Notes: generated by a model not told the origin, from the letters alone. A DNA stretch of 64,000 nucleotides from JAJDAH01 sp964487605 (GCA_964487605.1 CAZARU010000017.1:1-64000); one strand, 5' to 3'. Counted from the stretch's first letter, positions 35,235 to 44,576 are shown. Program-made: numbers and translations.

Positions 35235-35411
35235 TCACGCCCTCCGCGTCCCGGTCAGGCGGAAGTCACCCTCTTCGTCGCTCCAGCGGAAAGTGAACTG
35301 GATGGGCCGACAGCAGACGACGCAGTCTTCGATGAGTGTCTGACTCTCGCCGCCATCGGGCTCGGCGCCGGCGTCGGTCGGCTCTCCACAGTGCGGACAG
35401 TTGGCGATCAT
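35235..35411 (-). CDS. CPXCG-family cysteine-rich protein
   Basis: A 58-residue protein with ATG 35411, matching the short CPXCG family closely: CPHCGEPTD at the N-terminus and IEDCVVCCRPIQFTF in the middle, then the usual acidic tail (WSDEEGDFRLTG). Four or five cysteines would hold one zinc ion. Family function is unknown. Too short to stand out among frames, but the motif match is strong. It is divergent from the lipoprotein at 35467, 55 bp away. Confidence 0.88.
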   Translation of the reverse strand: MIANCPHCGEPTDAGAEPDGGESQTLIEDCVVCCRPIQFTFRWSDEEGDFRLTGTRRA

Positions 35412-35466
35412 GGGGTGCCCCGGCGCGAGGTCGCGGCGGAACGCGACCGGCGGTAGGGTAGCGCGT

Positions 35467-36132
35467 GTGCGCGCTCGGCTCCTGGAGGCGACGGCTCGTG
35501 CCGTCGGACTGACCTCGCTGGGCGTCGCGTGCAGCCAGACGGACGAGCGACCACCACCCCCCGACCAAGTCTGCAGCCTCGCTCGGCCGTGCTTCGTGGA
35601 TGCAGCGGCCGGAGCCGGCGGCGATCCGGCGGACGCTTCGGGCGAAGGGACCGCCGGGATGGGGACGAGCGGAGCTGGGGGGAGCGGCCCCACCCTCGAC
35701 GCGACGGTGGACGTCGGGGCGGGCGATTCGTCCGGAAACGACGCTGGTGCCGACGGAGCCGCCGACGCGTTTGGCGCCGATGCCCGTCGCTCCGACGCGG
35801 ACGTGCCCGACGTCGCGCCGGAGGACGGGTCCGCCGATGGAGCGCTGACGGACGTCACCGCGGAGGCCCCCGGTGGTGACGCCTCGGACGCAGGGCCGGA
35901 CGCCGTCGTCGCGGAGTGCGCGGCCTATTGCGCCTGCATGGGGGGTTGCTCGACGTTCCCCGGGTACCCGTTCGCCTCCGCGGCCGCCTGCGCTGTCGAG
36001 TGCCAGGGGTGGGACCAGGCGGACCGAGCGTGCTGGTTCTACTTCTGCATCGAATCGCTGAGCCCCGGCGCGCTGAAGTCGCACCTGTGCGAGCACGCGT
36101 GGGGCGCTTACGGTCGCCTCGAGTGCCCATGA
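35467..36132 (+). CDS. tethered Cys-rich lipoprotein
   Basis: A 221-residue lipoprotein from GTG 35467, with lipid Cys about residue 20 in GVAC. A long acidic Asp/Ala/Gly tether (about 45-145, with DAGADGAADAFGADA-type text) leads to a compact C-terminal domain with ten cysteines (CAAYCACMGGCSTF, CAVECQGW, CWFYFCIE, LCEH, LECP). The disulfide-rich cap on a long flexible arm suggests surface display. No family recognised. Confidence 0.75.
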   Translation: MRARLLEATARAVGLTSLGVACSQTDERPPPPDQVCSLARPCFVDAAAGAGGDPADASGEGTAGMGTSGAGGSGPTLDATVDVGAGDSSGNDAGADGAADAFGADARRSDADVPDVAPEDGSADGALTDVTAEAPGGDASDAGPDAVVAECAAYCACMGGCSTFPGYPFASAAACAVECQGWDQADRACWFYFCIESLSPGALKSHLCEHAWGAYGRLECP

Positions 36133-36225
36133 AGCGCGTCGCTGCGGTGGGGCTCACCCTCAGAGTCGGAAATGGCGGCGTGAAGGCGTGAAAACTCTGG
36201 GCGAGTTCCGCCGCAAGCGGCCGCT

Positions 36226-36504
36226 TCAGCGTACCGAGATCAGGGTCACGATCGTGGGCTCGTCGGGACGGTAGCCGTAGACGAGTACGAGCTGGGTCCC
36301 CTCGACCGCGCGGCCCCATTCGAGCAGGACAGGTGGTCGCGGATTCTCGGGCCAGTCTCCGTTTCCGGGCAGCGTTTCCTCGGTGCGCAGTGCGTTTATC
36401 GTCTCCTTCAGGGACGCCCGCTGGGCGACCGTGAGTCACTCGAAGTCGCGCTCGAAGACCCTCCCGAGCACAGGACGGCGTAGGACCCTGACGCCACCAT
36501 CCAT
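36226..36504 (-). pseudogene. small gene broken by an in-frame TGA
   Basis: From ATG 36504 a frame reads MDGGVRVLRRPVLGRVFERD-FE, meets TGA (36436-36438), then continues in the same frame for 69 more codons (LTVAQRASLKETINALR, then LLEWGRAVEGTQLVLVYGYR and TIVTLISVR) to a normal stop at 36226. The part after the TGA has no ATG, GTG or TTG start of its own, so the two halves look like one small protein of about 92 residues. Causes could be a true point mutation or a base-call error. The small basic-then-beta layout is loosely like a toxin, but no family is recognised. Confidence 0.5.
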
Positions 36505-36559
36505 GCCGTTCCGTCTACCCGCATCGTGCAGCGAGTGCCACGGCTTTCGCCGGCCGGTC

Positions 36560-37030
36560 CTAAGAGTCGAGCCAGGCGGCGAAGTCCGCGTCCTCGCGCG
36601 GGGATTCACGTAGAAGCTCGCGCTCCTCCGAGGAGAACGTAGCCTCGAACTCACGTTGCATCGCCTCGAGGATCTCGCCGGCGTGCTTCGCGACTTCGGC
36701 GTCGTGGTGCTCGAGCGCCCGTCCCCCTTCGAGGACCGCATCGAGGACCGCGAGCTCGATCTGGAGCGCACGGCTCGTCCGCGCGATGGTTGCCTGGGCC
36801 TCTCGGTTGAACTCCTGGGACACGCGCGCGGCGTCGTCGCACAGGGGGCTCGAGGCGACCGACAGGATCGTCAACTGCCCGACGACCTGGACGCGTCGTT
36901 CGTGAAGCTCGCGCACGGTCCGGCGGCGCACGTTCGGCGTTCTCGGGTAGCCAGCGATCTCGGCGAGCGCGCCGCGAAGGCACTCCTCACAGTCGTCTCC
37001 GCCCGCAAGCGCGTGCGCGGCGTGTCCCAT
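36560..37030 (-). CDS. unknown helical protein
   Basis: A 156-residue soluble protein when started at ATG 37030; GTG 37132 would add 34 residues of poor quality. A CEEC pair (DDCEECLRG) near the N-terminus is followed by long charged helices (VREL-type text, RTSRALQIELAVLDAVLEGG, IAEALLEM-like) and an acidic end (DADFAAWLDS). No family recognised. A short frame with an excellent ribosome-binding site overlaps its start, see 36987-37076. It lies just upstream of the broken gene at 36226, same strand. Confidence 0.55.
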   Translation of the reverse strand: MGHAAHALAGGDDCEECLRGALAEIAGYPRTPNVRRRTVRELHERRVQVVGQLTILSVASSPLCDDAARVSQEFNREAQATIARTSRALQIELAVLDAVLEGGRALEHHDAEVAKHAGEILEAMQREFEATFSSEERELLRESPREDADFAAWLDS

Positions 37031-37076
37031 CGGTCCAGTACCATTCCGGGCCGCCGTCTCCCGGCGGACCTGCCAT
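36987..37076 (-). CDS. 29-codon leader-like ORF
   Basis: ATG 37076 sits 4-9 nt after GGGGGAGGA, the best ribosome-binding site in this area, and opens MAGPPGDGGPEWYWTDG, ending TGA at 36987. It overlaps the start of the unknown helical protein in another frame, so it could be a coupling leader, or the front of that gene displaced by a frameshift. It may also be chance. Confidence 0.35.
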   Translation of the reverse strand: MAGPPGDGGPEWYWTDGTRRARACGRRRL

Positions 37077-37363
37077 CTTCCTCCCCCAGTATTGAGGCAC
37101 GGGCCAGCGTGCGGCAAGTCGAGAGATGACACCGCCGGAACGCGAACTGCTCGAGGGCACGCGTAGGACCCGCGGCGGCGAGTTTCATTCCTTCCGCCGC
37201 GCGTTCAGGGAGGCCCTCGCCGACGCCGGCGTCGAGTTTGACGCAAGGCGACCGCCCTTCGTGCACATGGGACGTGACGTGCGGCGCACATGCGCACGGT
37301 CCGGACCGCCGCGCTCAGGCGAAACTCCGCGCCAGAACTCGGGGGAACATCGTGGAAGTCCGG

Positions 37364-37436
37364 AGCGGGACACGGGACTCGAACCCGCGACCCTCAGCTT
37401 GGGAAGCTGATGCTCTACCACCTGAGCTAGTCCCGC
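37364..37436 (-). tRNA. tRNA-Gly (anticodon UCC)
   Basis: A cloverleaf with acceptor GCGGGAC/GTCCCGC, D arm GCTC...GAGC, anticodon stem TCAGC/GCTGA around loop TTCCCAA (anticodon TCC), T arm with GGTTCGAGTCC, discriminator U as in bacterial glycine tRNAs. CCA is not fully encoded. Confidence 0.96.
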
Positions 37437-37550
37437 AGGGTCGGCGGCGAGTGTAGCGCCCCGGAGGGATGCCGGAAAGGGGTATGGGTTGGGGGGAAAC
37501 GCCTGCTTCAGCCGGGCGTCGGCCATCGGCGTCGGGGTATCGTTCGGAGC

Positions 37551-39248
37551 ATGACGGAACGTTCCGATCCGGAGGTTGCCACCGGTCCGCTCGGGGAGCG
37601 CGCGCACCGAAGCCTCATCGATCACACACGCACGTTCGAGAAGCGGCTGTGCCGGGTGACGGACCGGGTGTTCTGCGTGGTGGGCTGCGGGCTGGCGAAC
37701 TCCACGATGGTGGTCGGAGACGGCGGGGCGATCGTCGTGGACACCGGCGACGGCCTGGAGGAGGCACGGGAGCATCTCGAAGCGTTCCGCACGGTGACCG
37801 ATGCTCCCGTTCGCGCGGTGATCTACTCGCACTTCCACTACGTGGACGGCACGCGCGTCTACGTGCCCGAGGGCACGGAGCAAGACGTGGAGCTCTGGGC
37901 GCATGCGCGGGTCCCGGCGAACATGGCGTCGCGCTTCGGCGAGACGGGTCCCGCCTGGGTCCGTCGTGTCCTGGTGCAGTTCGGGGCGTTCCTGCCGAAG
38001 GAGGGCGAAGATGCGATGCCGAACTTCGGCATCGGGCCCTACATGTTCCACCCGAAGCACGGGCGGGGCACGCCCGGGTACGTCCCCCCGAACCGCCTCG
38101 TGTCGGAGACGACGCGGACGGAGATCCTCGGCGTCAGGGTCGAGATGATTCCGGCTCGATCCGACAGCGACGACACGCTGATCCTCCACTTCCCGGACGA
38201 GCGGACCGTCGTGAACAACCACGTGTGGCCGGCGCTCTACAACGTGTACCCACTTCGCGGCGAGCCGTACCGGGACCCGCTCGTCATCCTCGAAGGGCTC
38301 GACGCGATCGCCGACCTCGAGCCCGAGCACCTGGTCGGGGTCCACGGGCCGCCCCTCTCGGGGCGGGACACGGTCGCGCGCGCCCTCGAGGAGTACAGGG
38401 ACGCGGTGCAGTACCTCTGGGACCAGACCGTGCGCGGCATCAACCGTGGCCTCGGCCCACGCGACATCGCCGAAACCGTGCGGCTCCCCGCTCACCTGGA
38501 GAACGGGACGTTGACCCGCCAGCACTACGGGCTCGTTCGCCACCACGTTCGCCAGATCTACGGCGGGCTCTTCGGCTGGTTCGACGGTGACTGTGCAGAC
38601 CTGTTCGCGGTCGCGCCGGCGACCCGCGGAGCGCGCATCGTCGAGGGGTTCGGGGGGCGCGCGGCGGTGTGCGCTCGTGCCCGCGCGTCGCTCGAAGCCG
38701 GCGACGCGGCGTGGGCCGCGGAGCTGGCGACGTACGCGCTGCAACACACTCCGGGCGATGCCGAGGCGAAGGCCCTCAAGGCTGCCGCCCTGCGGTGGCT
38801 GGCACAGCGCACGACGGGAGCGAACGCTCGGGCGTTCTGCCTGACGCAGGCCCTCGAGCTCGAGGGGAAGATCATGTCCCCGTGGGCGCTCTCGCTCGGG
38901 GCGACCGAGGCCGACGTGCTCCGCGCGCCCCCGGGGCGCTTCGTGGCCGCGCTGCGCGTCGAGCTCGACCCCGAACGGAGCGCCGACGCGGACGAGGTCG
39001 CCGCGTTCCACTTCACGGACGTGGACACGACGGTGTCACTCCACGTCCGGCGGGGCGTCGCGGTGTATCGGGAAGGGACGCCGCGGCGCGCCGGGTTCAC
39101 CCTGCGCATGACCACGAAGGCCTGGGCGCGCCTCTACACGAACCAGACCACGCTCCGACGCGCCGTGGAGCGGGGAGAAGTGACCATGGACGCTCCGGTC
39201 GCGGAGGCCGAGGCGTTCTTCGCGCGGTTCGACCGAACGTTCGCCTGA
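37551..39248 (+). CDS. metallo-beta-lactamase-fold alkylsulfatase-like hydrolase
   Basis: A 565-residue protein with ATG 37551. The N-terminal half is an MBL fold (MVVGDGGAIVVDTGDG, then the metal loop), the middle is an alkylsulfatase dimerisation region and the C-terminal 130 residues resemble a SCP2-like lipid-binding domain (AFHFTDVDTTVSLHVRRGVA). In SdsA1-type alkylsulfatases the metal motif is HxHxDH; here it reads YSHFHYVDGT, with one extra residue and Gly in place of the last His, so metal binding and chemistry may differ. No signal peptide, so probably cytosolic. Likely substrate a lipid-like ester, by inference. Confidence 0.85.
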   Translation: MTERSDPEVATGPLGERAHRSLIDHTRTFEKRLCRVTDRVFCVVGCGLANSTMVVGDGGAIVVDTGDGLEEAREHLEAFRTVTDAPVRAVIYSHFHYVDGTRVYVPEGTEQDVELWAHARVPANMASRFGETGPAWVRRVLVQFGAFLPKEGEDAMPNFGIGPYMFHPKHGRGTPGYVPPNRLVSETTRTEILGVRVEMIPARSDSDDTLILHFPDERTVVNNHVWPALYNVYPLRGEPYRDPLVILEGLDAIADLEPEHLVGVHGPPLSGRDTVARALEEYRDAVQYLWDQTVRGINRGLGPRDIAETVRLPAHLENGTLTRQHYGLVRHHVRQIYGGLFGWFDGDCADLFAVAPATRGARIVEGFGGRAAVCARARASLEAGDAAWAAELATYALQHTPGDAEAKALKAAALRWLAQRTTGANARAFCLTQALELEGKIMSPWALSLGATEADVLRAPPGRFVAALRVELDPERSADADEVAAFHFTDVDTTVSLHVRRGVAVYREGTPRRAGFTLRMTTKAWARLYTNQTTLRRAVERGEVTMDAPVAEAEAFFARFDRTFA

Positions 39249-39357
39249 CGCGCGCGGGCTTGCCGCAAGCGGCGGGCGCCTCGCGCGGGATCCTGGCGAA
39301 ATCCGTCTGGGCTCACGACCCGTCGCGTCGGGTTCCAAGCCGGGATACCCTCCGGCC

Positions 39358-42300
39358 ATGGCTTGGTGTTCCAGGTGGGCTGCGGCGGTTCTCGGGGTCT
39401 CTGTCGCGCTCGGCGCCCGCGGCGCTCGCGCGGAAGGGACGGTTCAGCTCGGTGCGAACCAGGACATGCGCGAGGCGACGATCCTCCAGGTGGACATCGT
39501 CGTCGCGGGCGAGGTGATCAACATCATCGCCGGCAGCGATCGCGTGGACGGGACCGGCGCCTACTCGTCCCGTGCGGCATCCACGGCGCCCGTCCGCGCA
39601 CGCGTGTTCGATCCGAGCAACATGGAGGTGACGGGTTCGCCCTTCACGATTCAACCGGGGTCACCCGGCTGGCTGCAGAAGCCGGATCAGCTCCCCAACG
39701 CTGCGGACGCCGCGAACCCCTTGCGGATCGTGACGACCATGGTCGGCAAGTACCGCATCGAGTTCGACAACACCGGGACGTACGCCGGAACCGGTGAAGA
39801 GGTCATCGATCCGTTCGACATCACCGTGACGCCGAACGCCACGACGGCGGTGGACCCTGCGAATCCGCCCGGGGGGTTCGGCCGGTTGCACTCCCGCCGC
39901 TGGCTGCTGAACGCTCACAGCTTCGCGCAGTCTTCCGCGACGAACGCTTCCTTCTTCGTGCTCGTCCCCACGGGCATGAGCAACGATTTCACCTGGCTCC
40001 TCCAGTTTCGAGGGCTCGCCGGCTTCCTCTACGACGTCGCCGGGAACGACATCGGGCTCCCGGCGCCGAACTCCGGCTTTTCCATGGATCAGAGCCTGAG
40101 CGGTCCAGCGGCGTCTCAGTACGACATCTACCTGGGGGTCCCTCGGGTGGCGCGGGGTGGGAACGTCGTTCCGAACCTCGCGGACTTCGAGTTCCGCGGT
40201 CCGAGCGCCATCTGCTCGTGCGCCATCACGCAGCTCGCGTCGTCGTTCACGTTCAACTCCGACCTCGCGGGTGTCTACGAGCTGGTCATCGACATCGACG
40301 GTGACGGCAACTTCGATCCGACGGCCGGGGACGTGCTCCTGAAGGGCGTGGCGACGGCGGGCGCCAACACGGTGAGCTGGAACGGCAACGACGGGAACGG
40401 GCTGCCCGTGGCGCCCGGTAGCTACGACGCCCGGGTGTCGGTTCGACTCGGCGAGTTCCACTTCGTGGGTTCGGACATCGAGACGTCGAAGCCCGGTCTC
40501 CGCATCTTCGGTGTCGACCCGCCGCTGCCGGCCACCACGCCGCAGCCGGCGCGCATGTACTGGAACGACTCCCGGATCAACGCGACGCTGTCCCCGAACC
40601 ACCAGGTGAGCCCGGGCGGGCCGATCCCGGCGAATCAGCAGGTCGTTCCCGAGTCCACCGTCGCGATGGGAGGCCTGTCGAGCGGTGCGTTCTCCCAGGC
40701 CACGCTGTGCGGCGTCAACGCGCACTGCTGGGGCGATTTCGAGACCGCGGGCGATCCGCGCAGCCCCGGTAATCACCGGTACGTGGATACCTACGTCTTC
40801 TTCACGGAGGCGGTCCAGACGACGGTAGCGTGCGTCGTCGCAGCCGGAGGAGACGATGACGACGACGGGCTCTCCAACGCCGAGGAGTGCACCAGCACGA
40901 ACCCGACCGACCCGAACAACCCGGACTCCGATGGCGACGGCATCGAGGACGGGGCGGAGGTCGGTGGAAACACGGTCACCGATCCGAACAATCCGGACTC
41001 CGACGGCGACGGCATCCCCGATGGGGTCGAGGACAAGAACAAGGATGGGTCGCTCGATCCCGGGGAGCTCGATCCCAGCAATCCGGACACGGACGGCGAC
41101 GGCATCCCCGATGGGGTCGAGGACAAGAACAAGAACGGCGTGGTCGATCCCGGCGAGCTCGACCCGCTGGACCCCGACAGTGACGGCGATGGCATCCCCG
41201 ATGGCGTCGAGGACACGAACAAGAACGGATCCTACGATCCGGCCACGGACGCGAGCGATCCGCTGAACCCCGACACCGACGGCGACGGCCTCGGCGATGG
41301 AGTGGAAGACACGAACAAGGACGGCACCGTCGGCAGCGGAGAGACCGACCCGAAGAATCCCGACACTGACGGCGACGGCATCCCGGATGGCGTCGAGGAC
41401 GCCGACAAGAACGGCACCGTGGACCCGGGCGAGACCGATCCGAGGAACCCCGACACCGATGGCGACGGGCTCGCGGATGGCGTCGAGGACGCAAACAAGG
41501 ACGGGATTCGGGACCCTGGGGAGACCGACCCACTCGCTCCCGACTCCGATTCGGACGGCATCCCGGACGGCGTCGAGGACAGGAACGGAAACGGCGCGGT
41601 CGACCCCGGCGAGACCGATCCGAGGAATCCCGACAGCGACGGCGATGGCCTCACCGACGGCACCGAGGACTCGAACGCCAACGGGATGGTGGATCTCGAC
41701 GATACCGACCCGCTCAATCCGGACACCGACGGCGACGGGATCCCCGATGGTGTCGAGGACGCCAACAAGGACGGCCGCAAGGACGCGGACGAGACCGACC
41801 CCCGCAAGAAGGACACCGACGGCGACGGCCTGCAGGACGGTGAAGAGGACGCCAACAAGAACGGCAAGGTGGATGCCGGCGAGACCGATCCACGCAAGGC
41901 GGACACCGACGGCGACGGGCTCGGCGACGGGATCGAGCGCGGCCGGGATCAGAACGGCGGAACCATCGACGGAGCCACGCTCACCGACCCGCTGAATCCG
42001 GACACGGACGGTGACGGGTTGCTCGACGGTGAGGAAGACGCGAACGGGAACGGCACGCGCGAGGAACTGAGCGAGACGGATCCGACGGACCCGGACACGG
42101 ACGACGACGGCCTGACGGACGGCATCGAGCGCGGGAAGAACCCCGACGGGAGCGCCATTCCCGGGGCGAACTCCACCAACGCGCTCGACCCGGACACCGA
42201 CGACGACTGCCTGCTCGACGGCGTGGAGGACGCGAACCAGAACGGCGTCTACGACGAGCCGGGCGAGACGAACCCGAAGAGCTCCGACAGCGACGGTGAT

Positions 42301-42624
42301 GGCCTCGTGGACGGTCAGGATCAGGGCACGTCGAAGCCGGGCGAGGACAAGAACTGCAACGGCATCGTCGATGCGGGGGAGACGGATCCGCGCGACGAAG
42401 ACACGGACGACGGTGGTGAGCCCGACGGCTCCGAGGTGCTGATCACCGGACACGACCCCCTCGATCCGTCCGACGACCGACCGCCGAACGTCGCTCTCTT
42501 CGGAGGAGGGTGCGCGTGCGAGGTGGCGCCGCGTGACTCGTCCGTCGGTGGCGTGGGCGCGGCGCTCGTCGCGGTCGCGCTGGCCTTCGCGCGCCGACGC
42601 CGCGGCGCTCGGGGACGACGCTGA
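39358..42624 (+). CDS. large secreted TSP3 calcium-repeat protein with MYXO-CTERM-like tail
   Basis: A 1088-residue surface protein. Signal peptide ending near GARAEG; an N-terminal region of about 490 residues with Ig/FlgD-like strands (ELVIDIDGDGNFDPTAGDVL, WNGNDGNGLPVAPGSYDARV); then about 18 TSP3 repeats of roughly 30 residues, each with a DTDGDGIPDG-type loop and an NKNGxVDPGE half (about residues 500-1030), able to bind many calcium ions. The C-terminus has GGGCAC, a hydrophobic stretch (VGGVGAALVAVALAFA) and an Arg-rich end, the plan of the MYXO-CTERM sorting tag for cell-surface anchoring. The next gene starts within its stop (TGATG). Confidence 0.92.
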   Translation: MAWCSRWAAAVLGVSVALGARGARAEGTVQLGANQDMREATILQVDIVVAGEVINIIAGSDRVDGTGAYSSRAASTAPVRARVFDPSNMEVTGSPFTIQPGSPGWLQKPDQLPNAADAANPLRIVTTMVGKYRIEFDNTGTYAGTGEEVIDPFDITVTPNATTAVDPANPPGGFGRLHSRRWLLNAHSFAQSSATNASFFVLVPTGMSNDFTWLLQFRGLAGFLYDVAGNDIGLPAPNSGFSMDQSLSGPAASQYDIYLGVPRVARGGNVVPNLADFEFRGPSAICSCAITQLASSFTFNSDLAGVYELVIDIDGDGNFDPTAGDVLLKGVATAGANTVSWNGNDGNGLPVAPGSYDARVSVRLGEFHFVGSDIETSKPGLRIFGVDPPLPATTPQPARMYWNDSRINATLSPNHQVSPGGPIPANQQVVPESTVAMGGLSSGAFSQATLCGVNAHCWGDFETAGDPRSPGNHRYVDTYVFFTEAVQTTVACVVAAGGDDDDDGLSNAEECTSTNPTDPNNPDSDGDGIEDGAEVGGNTVTDPNNPDSDGDGIPDGVEDKNKDGSLDPGELDPSNPDTDGDGIPDGVEDKNKNGVVDPGELDPLDPDSDGDGIPDGVEDTNKNGSYDPATDASDPLNPDTDGDGLGDGVEDTNKDGTVGSGETDPKNPDTDGDGIPDGVEDADKNGTVDPGETDPRNPDTDGDGLADGVEDANKDGIRDPGETDPLAPDSDSDGIPDGVEDRNGNGAVDPGETDPRNPDSDGDGLTDGTEDSNANGMVDLDDTDPLNPDTDGDGIPDGVEDANKDGRKDADETDPRKKDTDGDGLQDGEEDANKNGKVDAGETDPRKADTDGDGLGDGIERGRDQNGGTIDGATLTDPLNPDTDGDGLLDGEEDANGNGTREELSETDPTDPDTDDDGLTDGIERGKNPDGSAIPGANSTNALDPDTDDDCLLDGVEDANQNGVYDEPGETNPKSSDSDGDGLVDGQDQGTSKPGEDKNCNGIVDAGETDPRDEDTDDGGEPDGSEVLITGHDPLDPSDDRPPNVALFGGGCACEVAPRDSSVGGVGAALVAVALAFARRRRGARGRR
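40850..42440 (+). repeat. array of about 18 TSP3-encoding repeats
   Basis: Degenerate units of roughly 75-100 bp encode the DSDGDGIPDG-type calcium loops. Blocks such as GACGGCGACGGCATCCC recur. The copies near 41000-41200 are closest to each other, which suggests recent duplication within the array. Confidence 0.88.
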
Positions 42625-44576
42625 TGTCGCGGCGTTTCCGCGCGCTCGGCGCCGGTCTCGGTGCCACGGCCATCGCGACCCTCGCGTCGGTGGCTTCCGC
42701 GCAGCCCACTCCCATCGAGATCCCCGTCCGCAACTTCAAGCCGGCCGTCTCGACGCGCGGCTTCTGGGTCACGGAGAACGGGAAGACGCTCGAGCACGTG
42801 TCGCCGTCCGCTCACCTGCTCCTCAGCTACGTGAAGCGCCCGCTCCAGCTGGTGAACACGGACACCGACGAGAACCAGTCGGACATCATCGGCGACAGGT
42901 GGAACCTCGATCTGATGGTCGCCATCGGGTTCTTCGATCGCCTGGAGCTCGGGGTTGCCGTTCCCGCGACGCTCGCGCAGTCGGGCGACGACCTGCGCCT
43001 GCTCGACAGGCCGGCCGGAGACGAGCTGAAGGGAGCGTTCGGCGACCTCCGCGTCGTGCCGAAGGTGCGCCTCGGCACGACGGAGAACGGCGTGACGACC
43101 TTCTCCCTGGCAGTGCCGTTCTCGGTACCGTCGGGCAGCCGGGGAAACCTGCTCGGCGAGGACGGTCCGACGTTTTCGCCCACGGCGATCCTCTCGTTCG
43201 ACGCCGAGGGCGTCGATGTCGGCATCAATCTGGGCGGGCGATTTCGCAAGAACGACGACATCGGCTTCAGCCAGTCGCAGCCGAACATCGCGCTGCGCGA
43301 CGAGGTGTTCGCGTCGGTGGGGCCGAAGATTCACCTCGTGAAGGACCACCTCGACCTGGTCGGCGACGTGTGGTTCTCGACCATCGTCGGCAAGGATCCG
43401 GACGTCGAGGAAATCCCCGTGGAGGCGCTCGGCGGGCTCCGCGGGTACTTCGCACAGGGGTGGTTGGCGGATCTCGGAGCCGGGGGAGGCCTCACGCGCG
43501 GCATCGGCGCGCCCGCGTTCCGCGTCGTGCTCGGCGTGGGTTACGAGTACGTGGAGGATCCGGATCCGGACAAGGACGGCATCAAGTACGACGCCGACAA
43601 GTGCCCGCTGGTGCCCGAGGACAAGGATGGATTCCAGGACGTAGACGGGTGCCCCGACCCGGACAACGACAAGGACGGAATCCTCGACGCGAAGGATCGC
43701 TGCCCGCTCGACCCCGAGGACGCGGACAAGTTCGAGGACGAAGACGGTTGCCCGGATCCGGACAACGACAAGGACGGTATCAAGGATCCGGACGACGAGT
43801 GCCCGAACGAGCCGGAGGACATGGATCAGTTCCAGGATGCCGACGGCTGCCCGGACCTCGACAACGACAAGGACGGCGTGCTCGACAAGAGCGATCAGTG
43901 TCCGCTCGAGCCCGAGGACGTCGACACGTTCGAGGACGAGAACGGCTGTCCAGACCCGGACAACGACAAGGACGGGATCCTCGACAAGGACGACAAGTGC
44001 CCGCTCGAGCCGGAGGACAAGGACAACTTCCAGGACGAGGACGGCTGTCCGGATCCGGACAACGACGGCGACGGGATCCTGGACGGGAAGGACCAGTGTC
44101 CCAACGAGCCCGAGGTCATGAACGGCTTCGAGGACGAAGACGGCTGCCCGGACAAGAAGAAGGGGCCCGTCCAGATCGAGCACGGCAAGATCACCGCGCC
44201 GCCGGTGTTCTTCGCGACCAACAAGGACGTCATCCTGCCGCAGAGCTTCCCCATCCTCGAGCTGGTTGCCCAGACGTTCAAGGAGAACCCCTGGGTGAAG
44301 CGGGTCCGCGTCGAGGGGCACACGGACGACAAGGGGAGCGACAAGTTCAACCTCGATCTGTCGGATCGTCGCGCGAAGAGCGTGATGAAGTTCCTCCTCG
44401 ACGCAGGTGTCGAGCCGGAGCGCCTGGAGGCTCGAGGGTTCGGCGAGACTCAACCCATCGCGAGCAACAAGCAGGCTGCCGGCCGTGCGAAGAATCGCCG
44501 CGTCGAGTTCATCATCGTCGAGCCGCCGCTCCCGAAGGACGACACCGGCACCACCAAGTCGGCTGCGCCCGAGTAG
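42624..44576 (+). CDS. OmpA-family outer-membrane protein with barrel and TSP3 repeats
   Basis: A 650-residue protein. Signal peptide ending at VASAQP; a beta-barrel of about 290 residues (LLLSYVKRPLQLVN, LMVAIGFFDRLELGVAVPA, AFRVVLGVGYEYV); about six TSP3 repeats at about 312-510 (PDNDKDGILDKDDKCPLEPE type, each with a paired Cys); and an OmpA peptidoglycan-binding domain (VFFATNKDVILP, VRVEGHTDDKGSD, KNRRVEFIIVEPP). It would span the outer membrane and hold the wall, with calcium-bound repeats as a stalk. ATG 42624 overlaps the preceding stop, so it is co-made with the surface TSP3 protein; the two may interact. Confidence 0.95.
   Translation: MSRRFRALGAGLGATAIATLASVASAQPTPIEIPVRNFKPAVSTRGFWVTENGKTLEHVSPSAHLLLSYVKRPLQLVNTDTDENQSDIIGDRWNLDLMVAIGFFDRLELGVAVPATLAQSGDDLRLLDRPAGDELKGAFGDLRVVPKVRLGTTENGVTTFSLAVPFSVPSGSRGNLLGEDGPTFSPTAILSFDAEGVDVGINLGGRFRKNDDIGFSQSQPNIALRDEVFASVGPKIHLVKDHLDLVGDVWFSTIVGKDPDVEEIPVEALGGLRGYFAQGWLADLGAGGGLTRGIGAPAFRVVLGVGYEYVEDPDPDKDGIKYDADKCPLVPEDKDGFQDVDGCPDPDNDKDGILDAKDRCPLDPEDADKFEDEDGCPDPDNDKDGIKDPDDECPNEPEDMDQFQDADGCPDLDNDKDGVLDKSDQCPLEPEDVDTFEDENGCPDPDNDKDGILDKDDKCPLEPEDKDNFQDEDGCPDPDNDGDGILDGKDQCPNEPEVMNGFEDEDGCPDKKKGPVQIEHGKITAPPVFFATNKDVILPQSFPILELVAQTFKENPWVKRVRVEGHTDDKGSDKFNLDLSDRRAKSVMKFLLDAGVEPERLEARGFGETQPIASNKQAAGRAKNRRVEFIIVEPPLPKDDTGTTKSAAPE

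Noticed and set aside
37126..37410. Plus-strand frame opening MTPPERELLEG
   Set aside because: It ends inside tRNA-Gly on the other strand and turns into Arg/Gly/Ser noise after the first 40 codons. Conservation is unlikely.
40850..42440. Repeat array considered as CRISPR
   Set aside because: The units are in frame, degenerate, translate to calcium loops and have no unique spacers or cas genes near.
39661..42453. 930-codon minus-strand frame with repeated valine-rich text
   Set aside because: It is the mirror of the TSP3 array on the plus strand; the repeats make any frame look ordered.
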